DNA of 64,000 bases, from NCBI GenBank assembly GCA_016271365.2, contig CM057456.1, positions 163,408,501 through 163,472,500 of the forward strand, read 5' to 3'. The first letter of the stretch is position 1, and every line of letters starts with the position of its first letter. A program made the position numbers and the translations under genes. Origin of the DNA: Neoceratodus forsteri (taxonomy: Eukaryota; Chordata; Ceratodontiformes; Ceratodontidae). Under the pieces are notes generated by a model that was given only the letters and a program-made list of their open reading frames with translations, had not been told where the DNA came from and did not search any database. Below are positions 46,546 through 58,485 of this stretch, piece after piece.

Positions 46546-46869
46546 TAAGTCTAATTGTTTGGGCTACCTGTTTTGTGTTTTATCTGACTTTTCTGGCAAT
46601 GCTGACAGTCCTGCATTACTTTGATCAGGAGATTCACCAGAGTTTTTTTCTTTTTCTGGTTGTGTTGCTTCATTCATTTTCATCAGTTGTATTAATTATA
46701 TCTGCAGCAATGAATTTCTCTTTTTTCTGAAATTTCTTTCATGTAATATTTTATTATTATTGCTATGTGTACCAGTTGCAGCCATACTTCTGGTGTTGGC
46801 CACATGTTCCATAACAGATTCTGCTTCTGAATCCATTTTTTAGGGTCCAACTTATTTACTTCATTAGTA

Positions 46870-47175
46870 GTATTAGTTCAGATACAGAGACAGGCAACAC
46901 AGAGTCTGAGAGTGACACCCCTCTCAAAATACATGAGGCACTATGACCTAGTAGTAGTTCATGCACAGAAATAGGCAACTCAGAGTCTGAGGATGGGGGT
47001 GACATCCCCCACAATCTATGCGGCACTATGACCTAGTAGTAGTACAGGCATAGAAATGGGCAGCATAGAGTCTATGGCAGTATGACCTAGCAGTAGTTCA
47101 GGCACAGAGATGGGCAACACAAAGTCTGAGATGTGAAGCCCCCTCCAAACTTAATGAGGCACTATGACCTTAAGA
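46870..47175. repeat. ~85-bp tandem repeat upstream of the hAT ORF
   Basis: Four units with box gcactatgacctagtagtag near 46,949, 47,034, 47,084 (shortened neighbour) and 47,160, each followed by cagaaatgggca-like and cagagtctga phrases. Spacing is 85, ~54 (internal deletion) and ~80 bp. Lying just 5' of the transposase start, it may be the subterminal repeat of the hAT element. Confidence 0.85.
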
Positions 47176-47274
47176 GTTGTCCTGTCCTGTTTGCTCCCTT
47201 ATTAGTTCTTTCTTGCTTTGTTTTTTAAGTTTTAAAACATTTTTCAAAAGAAAAATACTTACTAAGTTGTTGGA

Positions 47275-47460
47275 TGCTAAAACAGTGGGGAATTCAAACA
47301 TGCATGGGATAGACATAAGGCAATTCTAGTGGGGGGCAGAGAGGAAGTAAGCTGTTGGTTAACTAGAATCTGCAGCTTATCCAATGGGCAAACTGAATGG
47401 GCCAAGTGGTCCTTATCTGCCATCAAAGTCTATATTTCTATGTTCTATATTTCTATGTAG
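47275..47460 (+). mobile_element. CR1 3' end only
   Basis: From gtggggaattcaaacatgca to gccaagtggtccttatctgc (47,402-47,421) and an (ATTTCTATGT)-type tail at 47,430-47,458. Nearly the same as the end of CR1-B (62,625-62,770), so it is a severely 5'-truncated insertion of that subfamily. Confidence 0.88.
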
Positions 47461-48779
47461 TGATATTTTTATATCTTTTTTAATTTTGTTGATTTTGCAA
47501 GAAAAGAACACAGACTGACTTAAAATACCTAACCTATTGCTTCAGTACTATAATTCTTTCTGTTGCTGGATGATTTCATGAGAACTTTGCCTGCCTCATG
47601 GCACTGCAGAGTGCAGATCATGCTTTTGTTGTACCCTAAAATCCCTTGCCTTCAGTTTTCTAAAACTAAGAAAAAGAGTCTGCTGTTGAATTCACTGGTC
47701 TCTCTCTCTCTACTCTCTTTCTCCCTCGTTTTGACTAACAAAATCAAACCAAAGTTCCAAAACGTTTCTTTTGTGAAGTCTGCACACACAACTGCCTCCT
47801 TTCAATGCAAAGTCCCAAATTAGCTGCTACACTGTTTCTTAGGGAAGTGCTGTGGTGGCTGACACACAGGATTAGCTAGAACATGAGTCAGTCACAGAAA
47901 AAGACCCTAATTTGTTGGTTCCCTTCAGTACCCCAGTATCATTAGTGTTTGCCTTTGTTGGTCATGTGAGAGGCCAGGGACTGGGAGTATTCTGTAGAGA
48001 TTGGGAAAAAATACTTTTTGTTAATTTTATTCCTGTACCCTGCCTTAACCTTGTTCAGTGACTTGCACTGCAGTACTGGTGGTGGTGAGACTTATTACTA
48101 TTTTTTATTTGCTGCCTGTAATCAGTTACTGCTTGCTGACCTATAGTTCTCTTGGGTTCTGGCCCCGAGGCATGTCTCTGTCCCTCTCCACACCACACAG
48201 ACATCCGTGGAACAGGCTGCTACCTGTAATCCAGCTTCCTGTCCTGTGCCATCTTGTACTGAACCAGACCGCACTTCTAATCCAGACCAACTCGACATCT
48301 CAGGTCGAGCCTCTAAAAGCTCAGTATTTTCAATCAGAATTGAATCAACCCAGACTGGGAATGTTGAAAGTGCAGCAGAGCTGGTCCACTCATCCCTAGC
48401 TGTAAAAGCACTTTTCAGAAAACAAGCACAGATGAAAGCTGTGAGGTCTCTTCTGTTATGTCATATTTAATGAAGTGATATCACTTTTGCAAGATACTAT
48501 CTTTTCTTGAGAGGACATTTGTTCTGAGGATGAGTGCAGGACATACTGTTTGTTCCTTGGATTGCACTTGGGCTAGCCACTCAAGTCCTACACTCCACTT
48601 CCTGCACTACATGCAGACATGTCTTGTGTTTCTGCTTTCTCAGTGCCCTGAAGAACCAGATTATTTTGTGAATTTTGTGTCTTTTCAACCTGCTTCAGAC
48701 ATTTTCTAGTAATCTTGAATAGAGTCTCTTTTGTGATCTGGACCCTGGCCAGACTCATCTCCTAGTGGGATGTGCCAAG
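47461..48779. other. Unclassified sequence
   Basis: Contains a short CT-rich run at 47,698-47,722 and a stop-poor stretch at 48,130-48,470 encoding an unrecognised Ser/Pro-rich peptide ending VKALFRKQAQMKAVRSLLLC. No motif or homology is evident; possibly a remnant of an unidentified element. Confidence 0.3.
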
Positions 48780-50385
48780 ACAATTGGTCCAGTGTTTGTG
48801 GGGATAGTCTGGTGTTTTCTCTCAGAGGGTTCTTGCCCGACACCTTGAAGGAGGTGTTGGCGAGGCCTTCTGAAGAAACCATTGCTCGACCCTAATGTCC
48901 TGGTGAATTATAGACCTATCTCCAAACTCCCATTTTAGGGAAAGTTGTTAAGAAAGTGGGGCTCTGCAGCTCAAGGACACCTTGTGGCCTTTGACATCAA
49001 TGAGCCATTCCAGTCTGGATTTAGGGCTAGGCATAAAACTGAGACAGCACTGGTTCAGGTGCAAAATGATCTTCTCAGGGTGAGAGATAAGGGGAATGGT
49101 CAGTTCTTGTTCTCCATGATCTGTCATCAGTGTTTGACACTGTGGACCACGTTGTGCTTTTGGATCACCTTAGATAGTATTGTGGACTCACCAGAACTAT
49201 TATCCACTGGTTTGTACCCTATCTCTCAGGCAGGAGGCAATGGGTGGTGATGGGAAATTTCTCCTTCTCCTGAATCCCTGTCATGTGGAGTTTCTCAAGG
49301 CCTGATCCTATTGCTGATGTTGTTCACAGTGTACATGTTACTGAGTGGAACTCATTAGACACTACAGTCTGGGCTTCCATTGTTATGCAGGCGATACCCA
49401 GCTGTATATGTTGTTTGCCCTGGAGCGAATGGCACTGTTCATGTGCTGAATAAGTGCCTGGTCAAAATCCAGGACTGGATGTCCTCTAACTGGCTGAGGC
49501 TGAACCCCAACAAGATGGAGGTACTGGTGATTGAGCCTGGTTGCGGGCATGATGAGGTGCCTCCAGGGTGGTAACACGATTAGTCCTGTGATTTACCCAC
49601 TGATGGCATCCTCTAAGGTAAATAAACCTGGGTATAGTCCTTGATGACAGACTGACACTTAAAGCTCAGGGGTTGTCTGTTGTCCAAAGTGGGTTTTGCC
49701 ACTAAAGAACATCGACTGGATTAAAGCCCTAATTTCACCTGAGGATCTGCCCCAACTGGTACATGCCTTTCTTACATCCAGGCTGAAATACTGCAACACT
49801 CTATACTTTTGGGGTCAGTATAGGGAACCTCTGCCAACTGTAGCTGATGCAGAGCGTGGTGGCCAGGTTACTGATGGGCCTGTCTAGGTCCTGTCATGTG
49901 ACCTTGATCCTGCGAGATCTGAATTGGCTGCCATTCAGGTGCAGTATCTCCTTCAAGGCAGGCTTGTTTGCTCACTTATAAGGCCCTATAAGGCTCAGGC
50001 CCTGGCTACCTGTCAGACCTCCTTACACCTACCATCCTGGCACACTCCCCTACTCTTCCTTGAGGGCCTCCTAGCGGTTCTGAGGCCATGCTGAAAACCT
50101 CAGGTGATCACTCAATCAAACTGGCCAGCCCAGTCTTCTGGAACTCGCTTCCAAGATCTTTGAGGAGGCCCCAATGGTGGAGAGCATTCAAAAGGGCCTG
50201 AAGACCTATCTTTTAAGGAAGCTTACCAGGAGAACTTTTGCTGATTTTAACAAGATTTATCCATTTATTAATTTATTGTATGATTTATATACTTTGAATG
50301 TTATCTGTTTATTCCTGCTCTAATTGCCTGTATGGTGCCCAAAGCCTCCGGGATTGGGCGCTATATAAATAACATTTACTTACTT
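48780..50385 (+). mobile_element. L2 LINE, RT and 3' end
   Basis: RT pieces: LLKKPLLDPNVLVNYRPIS (48,868-48,922), a QSGFRARHKTETALVQVQND stretch (49,013-49,071), a decayed DTVDH-like region, HCYAGDTQLYM (49,378-49,410; the first Asp of the catalytic ADD pair is Gly), LRLNPNKMEVLVI (49,495-49,533), and LDDRLTL. A LNWLPF-like block is near 49,920. The 3' end is gattgggcgctatataaata (50,353-50,372) with a (CTTA)n tail, the L2 hallmark. The lost catalytic Asp and frame breaks make it inactive. Confidence 0.87.
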
Positions 50386-52610
50386 ACTTTTATGAATGAC
50401 ACTTTCTTCCACCCCAGTTGTCCCATTCCCCTCTCAGTTTGTCACAGAGGTTTCTCCCATCTTTCTAAAATATGCCCTCCTGAAATCTTAAACCATCATC
50501 CATGTCTTTGTCCTCTTATCCTCTATCACGAGTTAACAATCATCAACCCCAGGGTCTCCTGTACTCTGATCTCCCCACAAGTTTCTAGACCTATAGTAAA
50601 GGTCCAAATCCCTTGCCAGTATCTAAGGCTAACACTAGAAGTCAATTAAATCTCTTAATAATGTTCTGGTCCCGTTTTTGGTTTTACAAAACATAATTGC
50701 ACTGTTGTGAATACATGCCACAGTGTCAACATAGTTGTTGACATCCAGCACAGCGACAGGCACAATGCTAACAGTTGGCATTGTGCCATCAAGTTTAAAT
50801 GTTTTTTGAGGGCTTACATGCACCCCATGCGGGAGCTGTTCCCCTGCACTTCTTTAAATGACAAACTCAGTGTCAGAGTTGTTTCGTGTGGAGACAAAAC
50901 ACCAGGAGAAACAGTGCTGGTGTACAGTGGGATCATTACTGCAATCTGCCAATATTTGTCACTGTAATGGTCTTTGCTGTGACAGTTTCGTTGTGCTGAT
51001 GGCAAACGGTACTGAAAATATGTTTATGGAAATCAAATGTATTATTACAAGATCATTTGATTTAACATGTTCACATTTCTGGCATGCTTCAATAAACAGT
51101 AGAAGGATGCCACAGTGATGTTCCACTGCTTTCTTTCCACAGGACCTCTGTGGTTTAAAAATGCATACAGTACGTTATCACTTTTCTTCATGCTAGCAGC
51201 CTGTATTAAAAGCAACATAGGGATTCCAAGATTTCTAAATATAGTAGCTAATTTATGAAGCCTAACACCATAAGTCCTTACACATACAAACTTATTCTAG
51301 AATAAAATGAGGGAAAAAATGAATGCAGTTTTAGAAGTACTGTCATGTTAGCTTAAAACTTTCCATACTGCATAAATCTGAGCCATACAGTTAATTTCAA
51401 AGCATGTTTTATATTTTAAAAGGTTTTTGGATTGGGTTCATGTAACAAGGCCAAGACAAGCTTAAAAGAAATATAAACCATTTCCTGTAAGACTGTAATA
51501 AGTGGTGACAGTTATATTTAAAATTACTTGTCATTTAATCCTACTGTACTTAGTCATACCTAGCAACCTCCTGGTCCACAATTCAGCAACAACAGTTAAC
51601 AAATCATACACAACAAAATTTAAATCAGAAATATAATTTCAAAATTGATAAGAATAACTCAGAACCCAATGAAATGAACTAATTGTGTGTTATAAAATGT
51701 TTTCAGAAGAAGTACTAGATACTGTAACTGTACTGTTAGACATTACTCAGTGCTTCCAAATCCCTACTCATCAGTAGCAGAAATATCAGTTTCAGAAGGA
51801 ACAGAGGAAATGTATGGCCCAAAATCAAGGGACATCTCTGAGTATAAATACATGCATTAACACTGTCACATTAAGCACATTGGAGGCTTTTCCTTCCAGT
51901 ACAGAAACTCCTCAGTGCTGAGCATCACAGGTAACAATATGCAAAATGTTATGCACTGGGGCCTGGGCAAAAAATGGCATTTAAAGCAGTACAGCAACAA
52001 AATAGGCAAAAAATGTAATCTTCACTTCCATTTTATTTGATGGTAACATTTTCTAGTTTCACAAAATTTATAAATGTTAAAATTTATTATGTCTAATTAA
52101 TTATTCATGAGCCTAACGAAGCTCCTGATTGGCTACTGGATCGGTCATAAATGTGTTAGAAATTACCAATCCAGCTGCCAACTGACATTGTCTTCATGCA
52201 TGACTTATGCCACTCTGCTTTAAAATTGAATTGTGGTAAAAATAAATGGGAAAAAAAGTTGTTATTGCAATTAGACTTATAATTGCAATAACAACCTCAA
52301 AGTCAGTCACTTCCTCAGATTAACAACTGGCTGGATAGAGGTCCCCTCAACCAGTCATTAATTCTTCAGAAATGGCCAGCTCCTCGGTCATTATTGCTTA
52401 AGTATTTTTCATGAAAAAAAAAAAGATGACCACCACATTTGACTTGAAACCATAATTGCAGACCTGGCAAGGGTTGGGACTGAGAAACAAAACATTCACA
52501 CACACACAAAAAAAAACACATGGTGTGCAGCATAGGTGGTACTAAGACAAGTTGACAGGGAGGCTAATCTTTTTAATTGTAGCTAAAACTAGCTTTTTAG
52601 AAAAAAAACA
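50386..52610. other. AT-rich sequence with two small palindromes
   Basis: No recognised genes. Contains the hairpin ggcacaatgc / gcattgtgcc (50,759-50,787) near a caacatagttgttg stem, and the perfect 15-bp-arm hairpin at 52,258-52,295. Otherwise ordinary AT-rich DNA. Confidence 0.5.
52258..52295. repeat. Hairpin with perfect 15-bp arms
   Basis: gttgttattgcaatt (52,258-52,272), loop agacttat, then the exact complement (52,281-52,295). Confidence 0.95.
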
Positions 52611-52619
52611 TTTTCATTG

Positions 52620-53480
52620 CACTGGTGCTTTAATATGGGCCTTTTATTATGTTGGCTTACACAGAGGCACAAACAACATATTGGGGTAGTAGCACTTTCA
52701 GAGGTGTGTCAGTGTTGTGGTGAATCCAGGGATGCTTCTGTTGGTGAGTCCCTCAGCCACCAATCAGTGAGCACGCTGCTGATGACAGCAGTTTCAGACA
52801 GTGCCACCAACTGGAAATGAATCGGCTGCTGCAATCAGAGACAGGCTTGTCATTGCAGCAGCAGATCTGACACATCTCTGTTATGTGCCATTCCTGGTGA
52901 AACATTGAAATACATATGGTGGCTCCTGCCATCCGATACACAATCCGAACATCGGGTGCCCAATCTCCATGTTGCTATCCCCCTCTTAATGTGTCTTACC
53001 TGGTCAAACAGCTTCCCTTTTCTGACACTGGGATGCCCACTCCCAGTGTCAATCCCCAAACCCATCTATTCAGCTTGTCAACATCGGGTGCCCAATCCCC
53101 ATGTTGGCATCCCCTCCGAATTGTGGCACACTGGGAGCCTGCCCCAGTGTGAAATTTTTTTGTATGTGTGTGCCAAGTGGTCTGAACCTGTAAATAAAGA
53201 AAACTTTCCTCATGATCTGTTTTTTCCTGCAAAGCAGGAAATGGTCCACCATTGTCTTCCTCATCCCCTCTCCCATCCTCATCCTCCTCTGTGCACCCAC
53301 CTCTCCACCCTACCCCATCCAAACATACCCTCTGAAGCGGACATGTCTGCACTCTTCAAAGTTGAACTGCAAACTGAAGAAATGACGATAAGCTTTATAA
53401 TGTGGGGTTTCAACTTAGGTTGATATCTCAGCCATTTTAGAATTTTGGCTCCAAATTTTCAACATGGGGTTCTTGGGACC
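52620..53480 (-). repeat. Repeat family R1, copy 2
   Basis: Reverse-complement relative of 1-850, collinear over most of its length. It additionally contains a direct repeat, aacatcgggtgcccaatc at 52,947 and 53,079 (132-bp offset), and a gacactgggatgcccactcc palindrome-like stretch near 53,020. The homologous intron-like interval is minus 53,328-53,227. Long frames on both strands here differ between the two copies, so coding is doubtful. Confidence 0.65.
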
Positions 53481-54215
53481 CCCTCATGAACATGTAACTG
53501 TCATTTCGTTTCTCTGTCCTGAAAGGTGATTTTGCTATTGCTGCGAGAATCACCTTTTGGGACTGATCAATGAAATGACGGTGCCACTGTTCATGAGGGA
53601 GGTCTCAAAAAGCCCATGTTGCAAATTTGGAAAAAAATACAGAAAATGACTGCGTTACCAAGTGCATTAGTGCAGATTCTACGCACGCTTGTAACTTCAA
53701 CAATTTTAATATTTTCACCCAGATTTTCAACATTGCCATTTTTTCACACCTTATGAACAGTATGGCTGTCATTTTCACATCCTGCCCGAAACATGTTTTC
53801 TCACCTGTGGTGCACAATGGGTGTGATTGCTGTGCAAAATCAACTTTTGGGACAGATTAACAAAATCACAGTACCGCTGTTCATGAGGAGAGGACCCAAA
53901 ATTCCCATGTTGAAACTTTGGTGAAAAATTCCCAAAATGACCACATTATGGATGTGTGTTGCACAGTATCTACCATGCTCATAAGCTGGCAAAGTTTTCA
54001 TCTTTTTCTCTACAGATTTTCAACATTGCCACTTTTCACACCTCCTCATGAACAGTACAGCTGTCATTTTTTGCCTCCTGCTCAAATGTGTTTCCACACC
54101 TATGGCTCCCAATGGCACAGCTGCTATGTGAAATCACCTTTCAAGATTGAGTAACAAAATAATAGTGCCACTGTTCATGAGGTGGGGTCCCAAAAAGCCA
54201 ATCTCAAAAATTTGG
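53445..54215. repeat. Three tandem ~270-bp hairpin units
   Basis: Units at about 53,445-53,632, 53,700-53,924 and 53,993-54,217. Each starts with a ttttcaacat(t/g)g phrase and ends ttcatgag...cccatgtt / aatttgg. Within a unit the left ctcatgaaca.t...ctgtcattt pairs with the right aaat.a..gt(a/g)cc.ctgttcatgag, making each unit a foldback. The same arm opens the window at about 10-45. Confidence 0.8.
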
Positions 54216-54239
54216 AGTGACAATACCAACAAACATCTG

Positions 54240-54405
54240 GGCATTAAGTTTTCCAACCATACACCCACCCTGTAGAGACTGACAGGCATTGAGGCGTATT
54301 TTGGGTTCGTCGGATGTAACGTTCACAGCATTCTACTCCCCACCCTACAGCCACTGACAGGCATAGACATGTGCCTTGGGTTCTGTCACCCTAACCTTCA
54401 CTCAT
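54240..54405 (-). repeat. Repeat family R2, inverted partial copy
   Basis: Reverse complement of the R2 phrase: two versions of cctgtcagt..ctg(t/c)agggt followed by tggg, matching 35,623-35,720 and 55,003-55,100 in opposite orientation. With the copy at 54,905 it frames the ~480-bp segment between. Confidence 0.7.
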
Positions 54406-54890
54406 TTGGAGCTGGCCGGTGGCGCTGAGGGGCTGAGGTGCTGGGCGCCATACCTCGTGCCATGGCGACCAGCGGGTTCAAGAAGGGTGGTCAGAGGCTG
54501 ATCGGGGAGGAAGGAGTGGTTTAGACACGCCGGCTGGCGGTGATCTGCCTCGGGAGGAGCAATCCAGCTCTCTTGAGCTTGGCTGCCCCTGGTGGAGGCT
54601 GGAGGATGGTGTCACTCACAAGGAGCTCCGGCGTTAGGTCTATGGGGAGGGTGGAAGGGACCTGATCTGGAGCTGTGGTGTGCATGCGCACCTCCCAGCG
54701 CATGAGCCACTGTTTCCGGGGTCCCGGGCAGTAGGGGAGAAAACAGAGGAAATCATGGGGCCGACATGGATGATGCCCCGGTATTGACTCTGGAGATCTG
54801 CTGGGGTGTGCATGGTGCTAGAGGCCCAAGGACCCCGAGTTCAGTAGGCTTGGCAGATGTGAAGTCGACCTGCCACAGGAGGATATACAA
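54406..54890. repeat. GC-rich SINE-like or R2 core, copy 2
   Basis: Begins gagctggccggtggcgctga; gggttcaagaa (54,474-54,484) resembles a B box. GC- and CpG-rich against its surroundings. Related head at 34,605. It lies between inverted R2 arms, so it may be the centre of a foldback element, not a separate SINE. Confidence 0.35.
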
Positions 54891-54904
54891 ATAGTTGAAA
54901 AAGC

Positions 54905-55215
54905 CTTCACCTCATTCTCCTGTATTGCACCCATCTCAGAATATTTCCTTATGGAATGGGTGAGCATAAGGGCCAAAGACCCCAAAGCACACCGCTGACA
55001 CCTGTCAGTGTCTGCAGGGTAGGGTGAGGCAGAATGGTGTAAGTGTTATGGCTGATGACCCAAATCCACACTCACAATGCCTTTCAGTCTCTGGGGGTAT
55101 TGACGTTAGTTCGATATTTCACTGCTACTACTGTTATACATCTCTAACTCCTGCACTACCAATGCCAATGCCAGCAAGCCAACATCCAGCATTGACAAAT
55201 GCTTGTTTATACAGT
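54905..55215 (+). repeat. Repeat family R2, copy 2
   Basis: Direct relative of 35,510-35,835 as described there; the shared block tgtcagtgtctgcagggtag is identical. Confidence 0.85.
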
Positions 55216-56239
55216 TACACTTGGACCAGATCAAGAGCAGGGCTGTTTCATGGTTAATTCATTTTCAGTTCCCTTTAATATCCATCATTAAAAATTAGAG
55301 AGACCTTATTAGATGGATATCCTACCACGTACATAAACACTTATCTATATTGCCAGCTATTGTATACAGCTATTTAGCCCCAACAGATAGAAATGAATCA
55401 GTGGCACCCTAAGGTGCCAATTAGGTACTGTTATTCATGGAAAGTATGCATATATTTTCAAATTATTTGATAAGAGGACCAAAAACATAATATGCAGTTA
55501 TGAACTGGCTTATGGTATGCATAAGTGCATAAATAAATATACTACATTTTCTTCAAAGAGGATTTAAGATTTTTGGCATGTTAAAATGATAGGACTGTGT
55601 TTAGTATTTAAGTATTGTACTAAGACATTCAGGAATTAAACTATCTCTCTCCTCACTCTCATACCTGACTTATTACATGTTCAAAGCAGGAGAGTTGAGA
55701 AGATAGAACAGACCAGACCAGCTAGTCCAACAGCAAATGTAATTTATTTTATACTTAGAGGATCTGTGTATGTGAATAGGCAGAAGTAAGTGCTTTTGGA
55801 TCAGTACTGTCTTCTGGGACTTTTTAAAGTTCTGTAAGTCTTATAAGCCAGGAAGGGAACTACTACAGCTGGGAGAATATTTGCAGTCTCTTGTAGCTTT
55901 AGGCAGGCTAATTTACAACCTGTGAAACAGGTGTGTAATTGGGGAAGGAGTAACAAGGCTTACAGTAGACAAGATATTTAAGCCTCATATCTGCAAATGT
56001 CCCATAATGTGGTGTCCCACTGTGTGAGTGTCACAGAGTAGGAGTGGGACATCTGACCATAGGCATCTGTAGGGACTCTCTGTGGTGTCTATAGAAAGAC
56101 CTCAGATCCACAGGTAACTATGTAGGAGTGAGACCCGAACAATATAATGGGAAATGCATTAGCTGTTCCCTAATCAGTGGCATCAACAAATTATCTAACA
56201 AACAGGTACCTAGTCTATGATACCTGTAGGGAAGTCATC
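55216..56239. other. Unclassified sequence, possibly CR1-A 5' UTR at the right end
   Basis: AT-rich first half; from about 55,800 purine-rich sequence with aggaaggg-type phrases runs into CR1-A. The boundary could not be set. Confidence 0.35.
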
Positions 56240-58485
56240 ACAAACAAATAGGAGAGACAGTAGCAGAAATTGGGGATAGGATAAGAAAACAGGAGAAAAT
56301 CCTATCTATGATAAGTCAGAAAGGGATCAGGAAGGCAAAATAAAGGGATAGGAGTAGCAAAGGGATAGGAAGGGATAAGCAGGGTATATCTAGGGTAAGT
56401 CACTACATATGGACAACAGTAGGAAAAGTCAAACATGGGAGTGATACAGTGCAATAGTTGTGCATCCACAGTCCTTTGGGAGACTTTCTGGAGACTGAGA
56501 TGCTGCCTATCTGCACTGACCACTTTGGGTTGCAGGCACAGGTAGGTGGACTCCAGGCTGAGCTGGTAAGGGTACAGCAGACCGTCTGTCCTGCCAGAAG
56601 CCACCAGGACGACCACTACTCTGTCAGAGGATGCCCAGACAAAGAAGTAAGTGGTCCGATGCTGCAAACTCTGGGATGGTGGGGGCTAAGGTGCTTACTT
56701 CTCTACTGATACCACTGTGGAACTCCTTCATTGTACTAGCAGAATGGCACACTGAGACAAGGTCTACCTTTCAGTGGGAAGGGAGAGAGGGGTCCTCAGG
56801 GTGGAAGCCCCAAGACTAGGATGAAGCAGCTTCTGGTGACAGACTCTATAGTGAGGAGCACAGATGCAGAGCAATGGACTGGGACAGAAAAGAATGGGCA
56901 AGTGAAGTGCTTGAGGGTGCCTCAGCAGGGAGGGATGGGGAAAGAGCCTATGGATCCCTAGTGTAGCAGGAGCTGGGAGGAAGCTGGACATCACCGTCCC
57001 TCTTGGGACAAATGACCTAGCCAGAGAGAAGTAGGGAGCTTCAGGGAGTGGGGTACCTCAAGCAGATAGGAAAGCACTGTGGTGTTCTCAAGGTGCTACT
57101 TGTGAAGGGGAGGGGCAGGCAAGGAACTCCATAACAGGACCTTTACAACTCTCTAAGGCATGTTGCATGGAGGAGGGCTTTGGCTATATTGGGGCCTGGG
57201 ACCAACCTGGGAAGATGGTGGCCTCTATAAAGAGATGACCTGAATCCTTCTGGAAGGGGACTATAGTGCTGGTGGAAGGTTTAGATGCTGCTTGGACAAG
57301 CATTTAAACTAGTTGGGAGGAGCAGAAAAAAACAAGGGAGGCAGCACTTGTCTCCCCAGATGGAAGAATGATAGAGGAGATCCCAAGGAATGACACTACC
57401 CCAAGGGCAGCATCACAGATAGTCAGTGACAGTGACAAGGAAAAAAGTGTAGGGACAACATTGGAAAGGAGAATAAGCAGATCAAAGATAAAAGGAGCAA
57501 AGTAGGCAACATGTGTGGGTCAGAAGAACAGCAGGTGGTAGTATGCATAAGCAAGCATGGAAAGCACAAGGCATAAGGTGGAGGGTGAGAAGGTGTGGAG
57601 AGCCATGCGCAAATGCCAGGAGCTTTGAAACAAAATCTGTGACCTGGGGCTATCACGGCAGAGGCTGACCTGAATCAGGAGCTATTACAGAGACTTAGTG
57701 CACCAAGACTAGGACAGCAGCCATGCAAGGCTACTGACTTTTGAGGAGACCCAGGGCTAGGGAGATGGGGTGGTACTGTATACAAGACAGGGAATAGAAG
57801 CCATTAAACTGTAGATACATCAAGGTGAATAGGGTCCAGAGGTGCTGAGGATCATCCTGGAGATAGGCTATGAGACCACTATAAGGATGAGGTAGTTTAC
57901 AGACTGCTAGCACAAGGCGAGGAGATGGAAAACTCCATAAGGGAAGCAATCATTATGATGGAAGGAAGGGAAGTCTTTTTAGTGGAAGATTTCAATCTAC
58001 GGATGTTGAATGGAACCTACCAGCTGCAGCTTCGGCAAGAGCAGGGTCATACTAGACTTCACATTGGGAGCTTTCTAAGGCAGTTTCTAAAGAACCTAGT
58101 AGAAGTGGGGCAGTGTTGAACTTGGTACTCACAAACAGGGACAGCATTGCAAGCATCACAGTGGGAAGTCCCTGGGCACCAGTGATCACCATAAAGTGTG
58201 CTTCAATGTAAGGAAGGAGCTGAGTGATCCACAGAAGATGAGGTCCTGTGTTTCAGGAGGCGTATTTCAAGTAATGAGACTGTATCAGAAAATGCCTTGG
58301 GAAGATGGATAGCCAGGGAGGGTGGAGGTGCAGTGGAAGGTAATAATGGTAAATGGAGGGCATCATTAGGGCAATGAGCCTCTGTGAGAAAGAGGAAAAA
58401 GACAAGAGGAAAAGAGGTGGCAAAGGCAGTGAAAGAAGAAGGGCAGCATTCAAAAGGTACAAAAACTCAAAGGCAAGAGGACAGG

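Larger units (their letters stand above)
43375..46860 (-). pseudogene. hAT-superfamily transposase, decayed
   Basis: A hAT transposase cuts and pastes the element through an RNase H-like DDE domain. In minus-strand order: a Met near 46,835 opens MDSEAESVMEHVANT, an acidic stretch lies at 46,110-46,050, and a BED-finger-like TTSFKRHLQRVLP is near 45,690-45,650. The catalytic-domain start is LITDMWTSSQTIDYMCITAY (45,182-45,123). VSDRANIVSALKCGGFTHIP followed by CFAHSLNLLV (44,709-44,620) is the conserved CxxH region. STLLDLRFKLQQLPPS lies near 44,080. The C-terminal dimerisation block DPFEYWLEKDKIW ... SIFSIAGNVE ... TRLSPENVECL is at 43,665-43,480. Frameshifts, stops, a SINE and a MITE-like insert make it inactive. 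Its termini were not found; the CR1 abuts the 3' side. Confidence 0.85.

Noticed and set aside
52905..53423. 172-codon open frame in R1 copy 2
   Set aside because: The frame is not kept in R1 copy 1, and overlapping frames on both strands are equally long.
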